Shown here: positions 17,078-26,697 of the stretch, piece after piece
Position numbering within the stretch: the first letter of the stretch is position 1
Layout: each line of letters opens with the position of its first letter
From: Idiomarina sp. X4
GTDB taxonomy: Bacteria > Pseudomonadota > Gammaproteobacteria > Enterobacterales > Alteromonadaceae
Length of the DNA stretch: 64,000 bases
Assembly (NCBI RefSeq): GCF_002808045.1
Contig: NZ_CP025000.1
Location: forward strand, 372,001 to 436,000
Direction: 5' to 3'
Translations under genes and position numbers: made by a program
Notes under the pieces: model-generated
Seen by the model: only the letters and a program-made list of their open reading frames with translations
What the model was told of the DNA's origin: nothing
The model's database searches: none

Positions 17078-19093
17078 TTACCTCAATGACGTCAGCAAGG
17101 TGTCAAAAATAGTCTGTGATGTCGTAATAATTCGGGCAGACGCTGTGTAGGCTTGCTGATACTGAATTAGATTCGCTGCTTCTTCTTCTAGGTTCACGCC
17201 GGCTTGCGAGTCATACAACGTTTCTGTCTGTGACTTAATGGCTTCAGCAGAATCTCGTAATACCCGATTTTGACTCACACGGCTGCCCACGTCCGATACC
17301 AAACGACCGTAACTTTCGTTAAAGGTCATAGTCGGCTCGGCTTCTTCGCCGCCAGAGCGGCGGACGAGTTGTTGACGTTGCAAGTCAGCCATTGCCTGAC
17401 CATTGCTGTTATCATCAAAACCATTGGTGTTGTATTCAATAGTGTATTCATCACCAACGGCAGGCTCACCATTAATGTCTATTTCGTAATCAGGATCGGC
17501 TAAGCCGGCTTGGTCTAAAATACCGTTTAGATCAGTTGTCCCCGTAATGGTACCTAAACTGGTGCCATCTTTAGCAAAAACTTCCAGATCATAAGCGTTG
17601 CCCGTCTGCCCTGTGATTTCAATACGGGCTGGAGCCCCGGGCAGTAGAGTATTGTTTGCAGTATCGAAATAATCATCCGGTGTATTAATGGCCGCTATTT
17701 CAATACCAGCTGCCCCCTGGTTATCCATACCGTCTTTAACCCGAATAGGGTTCGCTAACGCAATGTCTTCCGGGCGCCGAATGGCTAAGCTTATTTCTGA
17801 TGCTGCGCGGTCAGCTGGCTTTGCAAGGAACTGGTCACCTGCGTTCGCTGTGCCAGTTAAGTCTAACGAAATACCCAGCTCACTAATATCAATAGTTCCC
17901 GGCGACGCCTGCGTCACGGTAATTGTATCCGCACCGCTTACAACCGAACCATCTTCATTAACCGGTACTATTTCGTATTCGTCCGGGTTAGCCGTTTTAG
18001 TAATACGTAAGTTTTCCGACGGAAACGATTTACTGTCTCCTTCCAAAATACGCACGGTCATTTCGCCGGTGCCGGTATTGTCTGAGTACTGTAACGCTTG
18101 TGACTCAGTTTGTGACAAATCGAATATTTTGCGACCCAGTTGATTATCTAAGTCCATACCTTTCTGGTTTTGCGTATTCATGGAATCTGCAATACGCACC
18201 GCAAGTTGTCCTAACCTTTTCTGGGTTGGCACTAGCACTTCATCGCGATACTCAAGATAACCACCGACAGACCCGCCTAGTTCGTTTGTCGGCACATAGA
18301 ACTCGCTGACACTACCACCGCTGTGCTCTTTTTTTAGCACCATTTCCAACCGCTCAGTATCCGGGTTACTTTTCATAGCAACGGCGTTGAAGCGACCATT
18401 CTCAAGCACAATGGGCTGGCCGTTTTTCAAGTTAACGCTTACTGCGCCGCTTTTTTGCTCTACGGTACTGAATTCGACTAACTCAGCCAACTCTCTTAAT
18501 TGCTCATCGCGCTTATTCAATAATGCGTTCAAGTCGCCATTATCGTTATTTTTTCCCGCAGAGTTTTGGATTTTTGAGTTCAACTCAGCCAGGTTCTTTG
18601 AAATTGAGTTAATTCTGTCTGTTGATAACGTCAGACGGTCGTTGATGATGCCTTTTTGGTCATTTAAATACTGCGAGAAGTCATTGAACTTAGTGACCAT
18701 TGCATCCGCTTCTGCCAACACCAGCTGGCGAGCGGTGACCGACCCTGGGTCGTTATTCGCGTCTTGCAGTGTGTTGAAAAAGCTCTCTACTGACGAAGCT
18801 ACGTTTGTGGTGCTATCGCCCAGCAGAGTGTCTAACTGCTCTGCCTGCTCTAAATTCGCTTCGTAGTAACTGACGTTTGAAATATCGTTTCGTAATTGGC
18901 GATTGGCAAATTCATCGATCATGCGCTGCACACGCAGGCGCTCCAAGCCGCCGTACTCGCTTTCCATATACTCGGTGCGTTCACGAACGTAGCTCGGAGT
19001 GTTTGTATTATTAATGTTTTTACCGGTAATTTGCAGGCTCTGCTGATGAGCTAATATGCCGTTTTTACCGATATTTAATAAGTCAAAACTCAT
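17078..19093 (-). CDS. flgK: Flagellar hook-filament junction protein FlgK
   Basis: 671 aa, longer than the E. coli protein (about 547), through extra beta-rich modules in the middle. The N-terminus SFDLLNIGKNGILAHQQSLQITGKNINNTNTPSYVRERTEY and the C-terminus GVNLEEEAANLIQYQQAYTASARIITTSQTIFDTLL are typical. FlgK forms the first junction ring between hook and filament and is a type III export substrate. Immediately upstream is a sigma28 site (19122-19148); flgL follows within 5 bp. Confidence 0.96.
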   Translation of the reverse strand: MSFDLLNIGKNGILAHQQSLQITGKNINNTNTPSYVRERTEYMESEYGGLERLRVQRMIDEFANRQLRNDISNVSYYEANLEQAEQLDTLLGDSTTNVASSVESFFNTLQDANNDPGSVTARQLVLAEADAMVTKFNDFSQYLNDQKGIINDRLTLSTDRINSISKNLAELNSKIQNSAGKNNDNGDLNALLNKRDEQLRELAELVEFSTVEQKSGAVSVNLKNGQPIVLENGRFNAVAMKSNPDTERLEMVLKKEHSGGSVSEFYVPTNELGGSVGGYLEYRDEVLVPTQKRLGQLAVRIADSMNTQNQKGMDLDNQLGRKIFDLSQTESQALQYSDNTGTGEMTVRILEGDSKSFPSENLRITKTANPDEYEIVPVNEDGSVVSGADTITVTQASPGTIDISELGISLDLTGTANAGDQFLAKPADRAASEISLAIRRPEDIALANPIRVKDGMDNQGAAGIEIAAINTPDDYFDTANNTLLPGAPARIEITGQTGNAYDLEVFAKDGTSLGTITGTTDLNGILDQAGLADPDYEIDINGEPAVGDEYTIEYNTNGFDDNSNGQAMADLQRQQLVRRSGGEEAEPTMTFNESYGRLVSDVGSRVSQNRVLRDSAEAIKSQTETLYDSQAGVNLEEEAANLIQYQQAYTASARIITTSQTIFDTLLTSLR

Positions 19094-19121
19094 CGATGTC
19101 TCTCCAATAACTCTGTGCCCT

Positions 19122-19148
19122 ATATCGGCACTGAGTAAATAATGTTTA
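19122..19148 (-). promoter_or_regulatory. Sigma28 (FliA) promoter of flgKL
   Basis: Minus strand TAAACATT, 11 nt, GCCGATAT, 29 nt before the flgK start. Good match and exact spacing. It separates the flgKL unit from the upstream basal-body genes. Confidence 0.8.
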
Positions 19149-19153
19149 GTTCA

Positions 19154-19173
19154 GGCGGCAATTTTTTGCCGCC
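19154..19173 (-). terminator. Hairpin after flgJ, weak terminator candidate
   Basis: Perfect 8 bp stem GGCGGCAA / TTGCCGCC with a 4 nt loop, 13 bp beyond the flgJ stop and just before the flgK promoter. No T-run follows on the minus strand, so termination is uncertain; it may only attenuate read-through. Confidence 0.4.
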
Positions 19174-19186
19174 CGTTGCAGACGCT

Positions 19187-20146
19187 TTAAATTGCTTTGT
19201 CCGCAAATGCCGGGTTATTTAACACCGACTGAATTTTCTGTGCGTATTTAGGATCTGTCGCATAGCCCGCTGATTGTAGGGCTTCTGCGTATTGCGCCGG
19301 ATCATCAGCGACCTCTAACGCCTGCTGGTAACGCGGGTGCCCTTTTATAAAATCAACATAGTCCTGCAAGCTCTGTTCCACGTTAGAGTATGAGCGAAAA
19401 GCCGCACGCTCTTTGCGGGCCACGTCGCCGTCAAACTCTAATGTACTGACGTGGGATTTATCCCCTGCCCAGCGCTGGTCGGCTTTTATATTGAATAAGT
19501 TATTACTTGAGCCGCCATGCCGCCCCGGTACTAATCGCTGACCCCATCCGGTTTCCAAAGCAGCTTGAGCAATCAGTGCATTCGGGTTCAGTCCTTCTTG
19601 TTTCGCTATTTTCTCAGCATGCGGCTTTAGCGCTGCGACAAAGCTTTCCGGACTGGTAAACTTCGCTTCACCATCGCTTAACTTAGCGGTATTAACGCGC
19701 TTATTGCCGTAATAAAGCCCTGCATCGACGCCACCATGCTCACTCAGGCGCTCCGCTCTGTTTTTCATACGTGGGTCATCTAAGTTCGCACCAGAGCGGT
19801 TCTGATGTCCATGCTGGTAGCTGTCGTCACCGCCGAGCTGCTTAACCATAAGCTCAGCCAAGCCTAACGAGCCTTGACTGGACAACTCCGACGTCAGCTG
19901 CTGGTCGTACATATCGCGGTACATCTTGGTGTAGCGACTGTCCAGCATGTTACCTTCTTCGAACACGGCGTTGGCTTTACGCATGCTGCCCATTACCATA
20001 TTCAGGAAAATAGCTTCAAACTGCTGCGCCGCCTCCATTAAGGCTTGCTTGTCATCCGGGTTAAACGCACGCTCACGCAAGCCGTTCAGGCTGTGCGTGT
20101 CCATGGCTAATTCAGCTTGTTTGAATTGTGCGTTTGAGCTTGTCAT
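19187..20146 (-). CDS. flgJ: Flagellar rod assembly protein / muramidase FlgJ
   Basis: 319 aa two-domain protein. The N-terminal rod-cap domain (about residues 1-110) has QFEAIFLNMVMGSMRKAN and DMYDQQLTSELSSQGSLGLAELMVKQL. The C-terminal glucosaminidase domain (about 165-315) has ALIAQAALETGWGQRLVPG, with the catalytic Glu in ETGWG, and SNNLFNIKADQRW. It opens the peptidoglycan layer for the rod. A GAGG precedes the ATG. It is the last gene of flgFGHIJ. Confidence 0.96.
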   Translation of the reverse strand: MTSSNAQFKQAELAMDTHSLNGLRERAFNPDDKQALMEAAQQFEAIFLNMVMGSMRKANAVFEEGNMLDSRYTKMYRDMYDQQLTSELSSQGSLGLAELMVKQLGGDDSYQHGHQNRSGANLDDPRMKNRAERLSEHGGVDAGLYYGNKRVNTAKLSDGEAKFTSPESFVAALKPHAEKIAKQEGLNPNALIAQAALETGWGQRLVPGRHGGSSNNLFNIKADQRWAGDKSHVSTLEFDGDVARKERAAFRSYSNVEQSLQDYVDFIKGHPRYQQALEVADDPAQYAEALQSAGYATDPKYAQKIQSVLNNPAFADKAI

Positions 20147-20158
20147 ATCAGCCTCGGC

Positions 20159-21259
20159 TTAAATAACAATGAGTTCGCCGCTGAGCGCGCCAGCTTGTTT
20201 CAACGCTTCTAGCACGGCAATAATGTCACTCGGTGCAGCTCCAATCTGATTCACTGCACGAACCAGGTCATTCAGCGTTGTACCCGGCTGAAACACAAAC
20301 ATACGAGCGTCGTCTTGATTCACGTCGATAATCGACTGCGGTGTCACTACCGTTTCACCGTCACCAAACGGATTCGGTTGGTCGACGTTGACGTTTTCAG
20401 AAATCGTCACCTGCATATTGCCATGCGCAACGGCCGCTGGTCTTAACTCGACGTTTTGACCGACGACAATAGTGCCGGTTCGCGAGTTCACGATGACTTT
20501 CGCAGCGGTCTCTGCCGGCTCCACCTCTAAATTCTCAAGTGTGGACATATAACTAACACGCTGGTTTAAATCCCGCGGTGCGCGAACACGAACCGAAGTC
20601 GCATCGACAGCTTGTGCCGCTCCCTGGCCCACCAGACTGTTAATGGTCTGTGCCATACGCTTAGCGGTTGTAAAATCGGACTCATGTAAATTAAAGGTAA
20701 AGTAATCTGACGAGCCAAAAGACGTACGCACTTCTCGCTCAACAATACCGCCGCCGGGAATGCGGCCAACCGTTGGTGTGTTTATCACAATGCGCGAGCC
20801 GTCATTACCTTCAGCCCCCAGGCCACCGACAATAAGGTTACCCTGAGCGACGGCGTAGACTTCACCATTCGCGCCTTTTAAGAAGGTTTGCAGCAAAGTA
20901 CCACCCGTTAGGCTGTCGGCACTGCCCACTGAGGACACTGTCACGTCAATTTTCTGACCCGGCTTTGCGAACGCCGGCAAGTCAGCGTGCACAGCAACCG
21001 CTGCCACATTATCGATTTTTGGGCGCTCACCTGCCGGAATGTTAATACCAAAGTTACCTAACATGGTCCGGAAGGTTTGGTCAGTAAACGGCGTTTGCTC
21101 ACCCGTTCCAGGTAAGCCTACGACTAAACCGTAGCCAATTAACTGGTTAGAACGAATGCCCTGAACCGATGCAATGTCTTTAATACGCGATGCCTGCACA
21201 GGCGCTACCAGCATCGAGACTAAAAACAGAGTTAAAGTAATCAGTCGTGTCATTTTCAT
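20159..21259 (-). CDS. flgI: Flagellar P-ring protein FlgI
   Basis: 366 aa periplasmic P-ring subunit with a Sec signal peptide (hydrophobic stretch [18 protein letters not shown], cleaved before SRIKD). Family blocks are [39 protein letters not shown] and the C-terminal [18 protein letters not shown] choose ATG 21259, because GGAG lies 6 nt upstream; a TTG two codons earlier would overlap that site. It follows flgH closely (10 bp). Confidence 0.96.
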   Translation of the reverse strand: MKMTRLITLTLFLVSMLVAPVQASRIKDIASVQGIRSNQLIGYGLVVGLPGTGEQTPFTDQTFRTMLGNFGINIPAGERPKIDNVAAVAVHADLPAFAKPGQKIDVTVSSVGSADSLTGGTLLQTFLKGANGEVYAVAQGNLIVGGLGAEGNDGSRIVINTPTVGRIPGGGIVEREVRTSFGSSDYFTFNLHESDFTTAKRMAQTINSLVGQGAAQAVDATSVRVRAPRDLNQRVSYMSTLENLEVEPAETAAKVIVNSRTGTIVVGQNVELRPAAVAHGNMQVTISENVNVDQPNPFGDGETVVTPQSIIDVNQDDARMFVFQPGTTLNDLVRAVNQIGAAPSDIIAVLEALKQAGALSGELIVI

Positions 21260-21269
21260 GTCCAACTCC

Positions 21270-21944
21270 TTAGAACGGCCAAATTGGACTGTTAAAGAAA
21301 CGCGTTAACCAACCTTGCTCCTGCACTTGCGCAAGGCTACCCGTACCTGAGTATTCAATGCGCGCATTGGCAACACGAGTCGATGGAATTTGATTAGCAG
21401 CTGTGATGTCTTGCGGGCGAATCATGCCGGTTAAACGAATGTACTCGTCGCCGGTATTAATACGCATCCATTTCTCACCACGCACAATTAAGTTACCATT
21501 CGGCAGTACTTTTATAACCGTCACGGTAATTTCACCGGTAAGTTGATTGCTTTGGTCCGAACTGGCGTCTCCATTAAAGTCCCGCGTTCCGTTAATGCCG
21601 GCAGACAACGGGTTGCCTCCAACGGTAATATCCCGTCCGAACATGGTGGGCGCACCAAGTTCTGCCGTACTTTCTTTCGAGGTTTCGGTGGTCGCGGTTT
21701 TACTGGCGGTTGTCCTTTCCTGCAAGGTCACCGTAATAATATCGCCAAGCCGACGCGCTTTGATATCCGAATACAGGTTGTCAGCGTAAGCGTCCTGAAA
21801 TAGTGACCCAGTTGGCACGACCGGCTGTGCACGTTCTTCCGGCAATACCGGGGCGTAATACGGGTCGTCCGGCATTGGCTTATGCGGTGAACTTGCACAG
21901 CCTGTCACCGCTAAAATTGCTAAAGTTGCTAAAAAGTAACGCAT
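21270..21944 (-). CDS. flgH: Flagellar L-ring lipoprotein FlgH
   Basis: 224 aa outer-membrane lipoprotein forming the L ring. The signal peptide ends in a lipobox (LAVTGCASS), so it is a substrate of LspA, itself encoded in this window. Conserved segments are [14 protein letters not shown] and [31 protein letters not shown], ending NSPIWPF. ATG 21944 has AGGTGG 5 nt upstream; a GTG three codons earlier is a weaker start. It lies 17 bp after flgG. Confidence 0.96.
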   Translation of the reverse strand: MRYFLATLAILAVTGCASSPHKPMPDDPYYAPVLPEERAQPVVPTGSLFQDAYADNLYSDIKARRLGDIITVTLQERTTASKTATTETSKESTAELGAPTMFGRDITVGGNPLSAGINGTRDFNGDASSDQSNQLTGEITVTVIKVLPNGNLIVRGEKWMRINTGDEYIRLTGMIRPQDITAANQIPSTRVANARIEYSGTGSLAQVQEQGWLTRFFNSPIWPF

Positions 21945-21970
21945 CACAGCCACCTGCTATTCATTCTTAA

Positions 21971-22759
21971 TTAAAGTTGCTGAGTAACAAAGCTCAGCAT
22001 TTGGTCAACTGAAGAAATGACTTTCGAATTCATCTCGTAACCGCGCTGACTTTCTATCAAGTTCACCAGCTCTTCGGTCACGTTCACGTTGGAGGTTTCC
22101 AGAGCCCCCTGAATGGTATTACCCATGCCATCAACGCCTGGTACCGCTTCTAAAGGCGCACCGCTAACCGCTGTTTCGCGGTATAGGTTCTGACCCATCG
22201 GCTCTAAGCCCGCCGGGTTAATAAAGTTCACTAAATTAATTTGGCCAACGGCAACGTTGTCCGGGTTTCCGGGTTGGGTGACTGTCACTTCACCTTCTTG
22301 TGAAATGCTAATAGACATTGCATCTTCGGGAATTTGAATCGCCGGTTCTAAAGTGTAACCGTTACCTGAGGTCACCATTTCCCCGTCTTCGTTCAGTGAA
22401 AACTGACCGTTACGCGTGTAGGAAATAGTCCCGTCCGGCATCAGAATTTGGAAGAATCCTTTGCCGTCGATCATCACATCCAACGAATTGTCGGTGGTCT
22501 GCACGTTACCCTGAGTATGCGCCTTTTGTGTAGCGACAACTTTGGTACCCGCGCCCACCATAAGACCATTCGGCAACTCCGTGTCCTGGGCTGACTGACC
22601 GCCAGGCTGGTTAATGTTCTGGTACAGCAAGTCTTCAAACACCGCGCGGCTTTTCTTGAAGCCGATGGTACTGGAGTTCGCCAAGTTATTGGAAATTACC
22701 GAGATATCGCGCTGTTGCGCATCCAGTCCGGTTTTACTTATCCATAGTGCTGGGTTCAT
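21971..22759 (-). CDS. flgG: Flagellar distal rod protein FlgG
   Basis: 262 aa. The N-terminus NPALWISKTGLDAQQRDISVISNNLANSSTIGFKKSRAVFEDLLYQ and the C-terminal ALETSNVNVTEELVNLIESQRGYEMNSKVI (parts of the shared rod/hook family) identify the distal rod subunit. The YQNINQPGGQS segment is FlgG-specific. It is exported by the type III pathway. It follows flgF by 37 bp within flgFGHIJ. Confidence 0.96.
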   Translation of the reverse strand: MNPALWISKTGLDAQQRDISVISNNLANSSTIGFKKSRAVFEDLLYQNINQPGGQSAQDTELPNGLMVGAGTKVVATQKAHTQGNVQTTDNSLDVMIDGKGFFQILMPDGTISYTRNGQFSLNEDGEMVTSGNGYTLEPAIQIPEDAMSISISQEGEVTVTQPGNPDNVAVGQINLVNFINPAGLEPMGQNLYRETAVSGAPLEAVPGVDGMGNTIQGALETSNVNVTEELVNLIESQRGYEMNSKVISSVDQMLSFVTQQL

Positions 22760-22796
22760 GTTATGTCTCCTCTATACGCCGTTAACGCAATATTGG

Positions 22797-23540
22797 TTAA
22801 CTGATGCGCATCAGCGATTCTGAGCGCTGCGCGTTTTCATCGGCGGTTTTCATTAATTTGACGTTCATTTCGTACTGACGCTGCAAGGCAATCATGTTGG
22901 TCATTTCTTCGACACTGTTCACGTTGCTGGTCTCAAGCGCACCAATCTGTAATTTGACATTGGCATCGGCAAAGGCAACCTGGTCGTCTTTCAGTTTGAA
23001 TAAGCCATCTGTGCCTTTTTCAATATTGCCGTTTGGCGGGTTCACCAGTTTAATACGGCCAATTACTTCACTGACGTTTTCTGGCGCGCCCATAGGACGA
23101 ATGGTCACATTGCCATTAGAACCAATACTTAACTTGTCGACTGGCTGGGGTACAAAAATAGGTCCGTTATCACCAATCAGTGTATGACCCTGCGAGTTCT
23201 GTAACAGCCCGTCAGTACCCACTTGCAAACTGCCATTGCGGGTATAACGCTCATTGCCGTTTTGATCCTGCACGGCAATCCAGCCCTGATCTTTTATCGC
23301 AACATCCATATTCCGGCCTGTGGTCTGCAAACCGCCTGCGGCAAAGTTCTGCCCTGGGCTTTCTGTCATGGAAAATACCCGTGTCGGCAAACCTTCACCA
23401 AACGCCTGCATGGCACGCGCTTGTTGCAAGTCGGCTTTAAACCCAGTGGTATTAGCGTTAGCAAGGTTATTTGCCCGCACCGCCACTGCGTTCATGTTTT
23501 CTTTGGCGCCGCTCATGGCAACCCAGAGCATTTTGTCCAT
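22797..23540 (-). CDS. flgF: Flagellar proximal rod protein FlgF
   Basis: 247 aa rod protein. It starts MDKMLWVAMSGAKENMNAVAVRANNLANANTTGFKADLQQ and ends with the family helix SVEEMTNMIALQRQYEMNVKLM. Like FlgB, FlgC and FlgG it forms part of the rod that crosses the periplasm. It begins a new transcription unit: a terminator follows flgE, and a sigma54 site with the form TGGCACG-N4-CTGC lies 51 nt upstream. Confidence 0.95.
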   Translation of the reverse strand: MDKMLWVAMSGAKENMNAVAVRANNLANANTTGFKADLQQARAMQAFGEGLPTRVFSMTESPGQNFAAGGLQTTGRNMDVAIKDQGWIAVQDQNGNERYTRNGSLQVGTDGLLQNSQGHTLIGDNGPIFVPQPVDKLSIGSNGNVTIRPMGAPENVSEVIGRIKLVNPPNGNIEKGTDGLFKLKDDQVAFADANVKLQIGALETSNVNSVEEMTNMIALQRQYEMNVKLMKTADENAQRSESLMRIS

Positions 23541-23591
23541 AGCTGACCTCCAGCCAAAATTTTGTCGTTTTCGATCGTTACCCTATGCAAT

Positions 23592-23606
23592 GCAGATTCC
23601 GTGCCA
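23592..23606 (-). promoter_or_regulatory. Sigma54 promoter of flgFGHIJ
   Basis: Minus strand TGGCACG-GAAT-CTGC: a full -24 element and correct spacing to the -12, with one mismatch (C for T). It lies between the hairpin after flgE's neighbour region and the flgF start. The same motif precedes flgB. Confidence 0.82.
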
Positions 23607-23612
23607 AAAATG

Positions 23613-23640
23613 AAAAAAGACGCCCGAAGGCGTCTTTTGT
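23613..23640. terminator. Hairpin upstream of the flgF promoter, past the 5' side of flgE's stop
   Basis: Perfect 10 bp stem AAAAGACGCC / GGCGTCTTTT with a CGAA loop (TTCG on the minus strand) and T-runs on both sides. It lies 24 bp after the flgE stop, ending the flgBCDE transcript. Confidence 0.85.
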
Positions 23641-23663
23641 TTTTTATTTTCCAGCGAATTCAG

Positions 23664-25019
23664 TTATCGAATCTGCAAGATAGTCTGGTTAATGGTGTTA
23701 TTCACTTCCAACGAACGCGAGTTCGCCTGGAAGTTACGCTGTGCGGTAATCAAGTCCACCAGCTCTTTCGTCAGGTTCACGTTTGAGTTTTCAAGCGCGG
23801 ACGCTTCTATACCACCAAAAGTCCCGGTATTGGCTTCGCCTGACAGCGGCTCACCCGAGTCAATACTTTCACGCCACTTGGTACCACCAATTTGCGTTAA
23901 CCCCTGCTCATTCGCAAAGCGAACAATGGCAACCTGGCCTAAGTATTGAACGTCACCGTTTGAGTAGGTCGCAGCAATAAGACCTGACTTGTCGATATCA
24001 ACGTTAGTCAGACGGCCTACGGTGCTGCCATCCTGATCGAGGTTGGTCACTTCGAAGTCTGACGCGAACTGTGTAGGTGTGGTTGTTCCACTTAAGTCCT
24101 GGAAGTTAAATTGGATTGTTTGAGCCGTCGCGCCATTATCAAGATATGGGCCGTCGGGGCCAGCTCCACTTAAATCCAAACTTGCAGGATCAAAGTTCGT
24201 CTGTCCTGGAACACCGGTATTAGGTTCACCATTCCCCTGGAACGCAATTTGAACACCAGAATAGCCGTTTACTGATGCCGTCGCAGATGGTGTACCTGAA
24301 CCTGTTGGATTCATAGTAATTTCTTGACCATCAAATGTCGCATATACATCCCACTGATTTGTGGCGTTGTCTCGTTTCACATAATAAGTAGAAAGGGTAT
24401 GCGACTCACCTAAAGAGTCATAGACGGTTGCCGAGGTGGAGCTATGGTACGTGCTCGGTGTTTCCGGATCAAACGGATTTGCTGTACCGTCAATCGGTGA
24501 GCGACGCGCATCGACGTTAAATGCGGTAAATACATTATCAGTGCTTTGCGGCGCGCCGGCGACATCCGGAATACGAATAGGCTGCGTTGTTGCCAACGCT
24601 ACGGAGGAATTAACCCCACTGTTACGATCCACTTGGTAACCCTGCAAATAGTTACCTTGGTTATCTACAATGAACTTATCGTCGTTTAACTTAAACGCTC
24701 CTGAACGCGTGTAAGTCATATCTCGAGAGCCTAGATCATCTGTCGTCGCAAAGAAGCCATTACCCGAAATCGCCATATCCAATGAGTTTTCAGTGAGTTC
24801 TAGCGCGCCTTGACTAAACTGCTGAGCTACCGATGAGGTCAAAACGCCGTCCCCAACTTTGGTATTACCGGCATTAAAGATGCTTGTCGCATAAACGTCA
24901 GCGAATTCAGCTCTAGATTGTTTAAAACCCGACGTCTTGACGTTTGAAATATTATTAGCAGTTACATCTAAATCTTTTTGAGATGCATTGATACCGCTGA
25001 GTGCAATACTAAATGACAT
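23664..25019 (-). CDS. flgE: Flagellar hook protein FlgE
   Basis: 451 aa hook subunit. The N-terminus SFSIALSGINASQKDLDVTANNISNVKTSGFKQSRAEFADVYATS and the C-terminus ALENSNVNLTKELVDLITAQRNFQANSRSLEVNNTINQTILQIR (conserved rod/hook ends) are clear. The central part is the variable outer hook domain with a YHSSTSATVYDSLGESHTLSTYYVK segment. It ends the flgBCDE unit, and a strong hairpin follows. Confidence 0.96.
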   Translation of the reverse strand: MSFSIALSGINASQKDLDVTANNISNVKTSGFKQSRAEFADVYATSIFNAGNTKVGDGVLTSSVAQQFSQGALELTENSLDMAISGNGFFATTDDLGSRDMTYTRSGAFKLNDDKFIVDNQGNYLQGYQVDRNSGVNSSVALATTQPIRIPDVAGAPQSTDNVFTAFNVDARRSPIDGTANPFDPETPSTYHSSTSATVYDSLGESHTLSTYYVKRDNATNQWDVYATFDGQEITMNPTGSGTPSATASVNGYSGVQIAFQGNGEPNTGVPGQTNFDPASLDLSGAGPDGPYLDNGATAQTIQFNFQDLSGTTTPTQFASDFEVTNLDQDGSTVGRLTNVDIDKSGLIAATYSNGDVQYLGQVAIVRFANEQGLTQIGGTKWRESIDSGEPLSGEANTGTFGGIEASALENSNVNLTKELVDLITAQRNFQANSRSLEVNNTINQTILQIR

Positions 25020-25034
25020 AAGTCACCTCACTTG

Positions 25035-25718
25035 TTAACTAATTTCAGAGACATCAGAAAGCTTGATGCCACCTAATCCTTTAAGGTTCAAAACAACGCC
25101 TCGCTCACCGCCCGTACTGACGCTCTGGACACGCGCATGCATTTGTAACGGAAGCTCCTCGGCTTGACCTCCAACGGTCGCGTTCACCGAAAATGAGTAA
25201 TTGCCCGCCGGTGCCTGCTCGCCAGTCGTCATGGTTCCGTCCCACTCAAACTCTTTAGTACCCTCTGGCATGTCACCCAAATTCAGGGTTTTCACCACCG
25301 CACCGGTCGAGTCTTTAATACTAATCTTTACATTCTGAGCGGTTTGCGGCGTGGCTATCATGCCCGACACACCAGCCCCCTCTTCCAAGTTAGCTTGCTC
25401 AGTTGGTACTAACACTTTGCGCCCAACCATAGTCGAAGCCTGCAATGCCTGGTTTGATGTCATGTCTTCCGCAAACTGGTCAAAACGCTCAGACATTCCG
25501 GTAATACCTTCCGCCATGGTGAAGCTGGTCATTTGAGCAATCATCTGATCATTCTCAACCGGCTTGGACGGATCCTGCATATTTAACTGCTGCGTCAACA
25601 ACTTGAAGAAGTCTTCCTGCTGGAGCTTCTGCTGCTCGTCAGGGTCAGCGTATTTCGCGCCTTCGTCCTTCTTCCATTTCATGCTGTCGATGTAGGAGTT
25701 ATTGCTTACGCCTTCCAT
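25035..25718 (-). CDS. flgD: Flagellar hook cap / scaffolding protein FlgD
   Basis: 227 aa hook-capping protein needed for hook polymerisation and absent from the finished flagellum. The N-terminal LQQEDFFKLLTQQLNMQDPSKPVENDQMIAQMTSFTMAEGI block (read in parts) is characteristic. The C-terminal part has the FlgD Ig-like/Tudor pair (KTLNLGDMPEGTKEFEWDG, then APAGNYSFSVNA). It sits 15 bp after flgC and 15 bp before flgE. Confidence 0.95.
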   Translation of the reverse strand: MEGVSNNSYIDSMKWKKDEGAKYADPDEQQKLQQEDFFKLLTQQLNMQDPSKPVENDQMIAQMTSFTMAEGITGMSERFDQFAEDMTSNQALQASTMVGRKVLVPTEQANLEEGAGVSGMIATPQTAQNVKISIKDSTGAVVKTLNLGDMPEGTKEFEWDGTMTTGEQAPAGNYSFSVNATVGGQAEELPLQMHARVQSVSTGGERGVVLNLKGLGGIKLSDVSEIS

Positions 25719-25732
25719 TTGTTATCTCCTGC

Positions 25733-26185
25733 TTACCCTTGACCCAAGCGTAGTAAACGCTGCGTCATTGTTTTAGCTGTATCCGCCACCTGAACATTGG
25801 TCTGGTATGAGCGGGATGCCGAAATCATATTGGCCATTTCTTCCATGGTGTTAACGTTCGGCTTATAGATGTAGCCGTTTTCGTCCGCCATGGGATGGTT
25901 TGGTGCGTACTCAATTTGCAGTGGGTCGTCACTTTCGACTATGCCCAAAACTTTTACGCCCGCCGCTTGTCCGGTTTGTGTCTGATTCGTCAGACTGTTG
26001 CCACGATAATCGCCTTTAGCGTCTGCTAATGCGGTCGCAAAGACCGGATTACGCGCTTTGTAGGTTTCATCGATACTGCTGCTGACCGAGTTCGCGTTCG
26101 CCAAGTTACTTGCAGTTGTATTCAGCCGTACTGACTGAGCACTCATTGCCGAACCAGTTACATTGAAAATATTAAATAGGCTCAT
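25733..26185 (-). CDS. flgC: Flagellar proximal rod protein FlgC
   Basis: 150 aa. It starts SLFNIFNVTGSAMSAQSVRLNTTASNLANANSVSSS and carries PNVNTMEEMANMISASRSYQTNVQV near the C-terminus, both conserved in FlgC. It forms part of the proximal rod with FlgB and FlgF. It follows flgB by 15 bp. Confidence 0.95.
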   Translation of the reverse strand: MSLFNIFNVTGSAMSAQSVRLNTTASNLANANSVSSSIDETYKARNPVFATALADAKGDYRGNSLTNQTQTGQAAGVKVLGIVESDDPLQIEYAPNHPMADENGYIYKPNVNTMEEMANMISASRSYQTNVQVADTAKTMTQRLLRLGQG

Positions 26186-26200
26186 TGTTTTTCACCTCAC

Positions 26201-26602
26201 CTACTGTCCGCCGCCAAGGGCTTTCTTAACGCCACTAATTTTCCCATCGAGGAAATTCATGGTCATTTCGTATTCCAGTGCATTCTGTGCATACAAGTTT
26301 TGTTCCAACTGCACATCGACGGTATTGCCGTCACCTGTGTCAGGCTGGTTTGGCACACGGAACTTCTCTGTGCCCTGAGGCTTAACCTCAACATTGAAAT
26401 GTTTTTCGTGGGTGCGCGCCATTTTGTGCGTTTCAATGCCGCGCTGAGCCTGTTGCAGCGCTTGCTGAAAATCCAGCCCTTTGGCCTTGTAGCCGGGGGT
26501 GTCTGCGTTAGCAATATTATTGGCAATAAGCTCCGCACGTTGGGTGCGTATACCCAACGTGTGTTGCTGTATTCCCATAATTTTATCCATGGAAAGTGCC
26601 AT
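26201..26602 (-). CDS. flgB: Flagellar proximal rod protein FlgB
   Basis: 133 aa. The N-terminal HTLGIRTQRAELIANNIANADTPGYKAKGLDFQQAL is a classic rod-protein start with the FlgB-specific ADTPGYKA. It is the first rod gene of flgBCDE. The chosen ATG 26602 has GGAG 8 nt upstream. A sigma54 site lies at 26639-26653, between cheR and flgB, so the operon can be expressed separately from cheV-cheR. Confidence 0.95.
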   Translation of the reverse strand: MALSMDKIMGIQQHTLGIRTQRAELIANNIANADTPGYKAKGLDFQQALQQAQRGIETHKMARTHEKHFNVEVKPQGTEKFRVPNQPDTGDGNTVDVQLEQNLYAQNALEYEMTMNFLDGKISGVKKALGGGQ

Positions 26603-26638
26603 TTTTTTGTCTCCACAGTGTTCGATTGTGAAGACAAT

Positions 26639-26653
26639 GCAGGTATCGTGCCA
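26639..26653 (-). promoter_or_regulatory. Sigma54 promoter of flgBCDE
   Basis: Minus strand TGGCACG-ATAC-CTGC, identical in its fixed bases to the flgF site, 37 nt before the flgB start. Spacing between the -24 GG and the -12 GC is correct. Confidence 0.83.
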
Positions 26654-26697
26654 GAAGTCCTGACACTTATTTTTGAAGAGGAAATTACGGGACGTCG

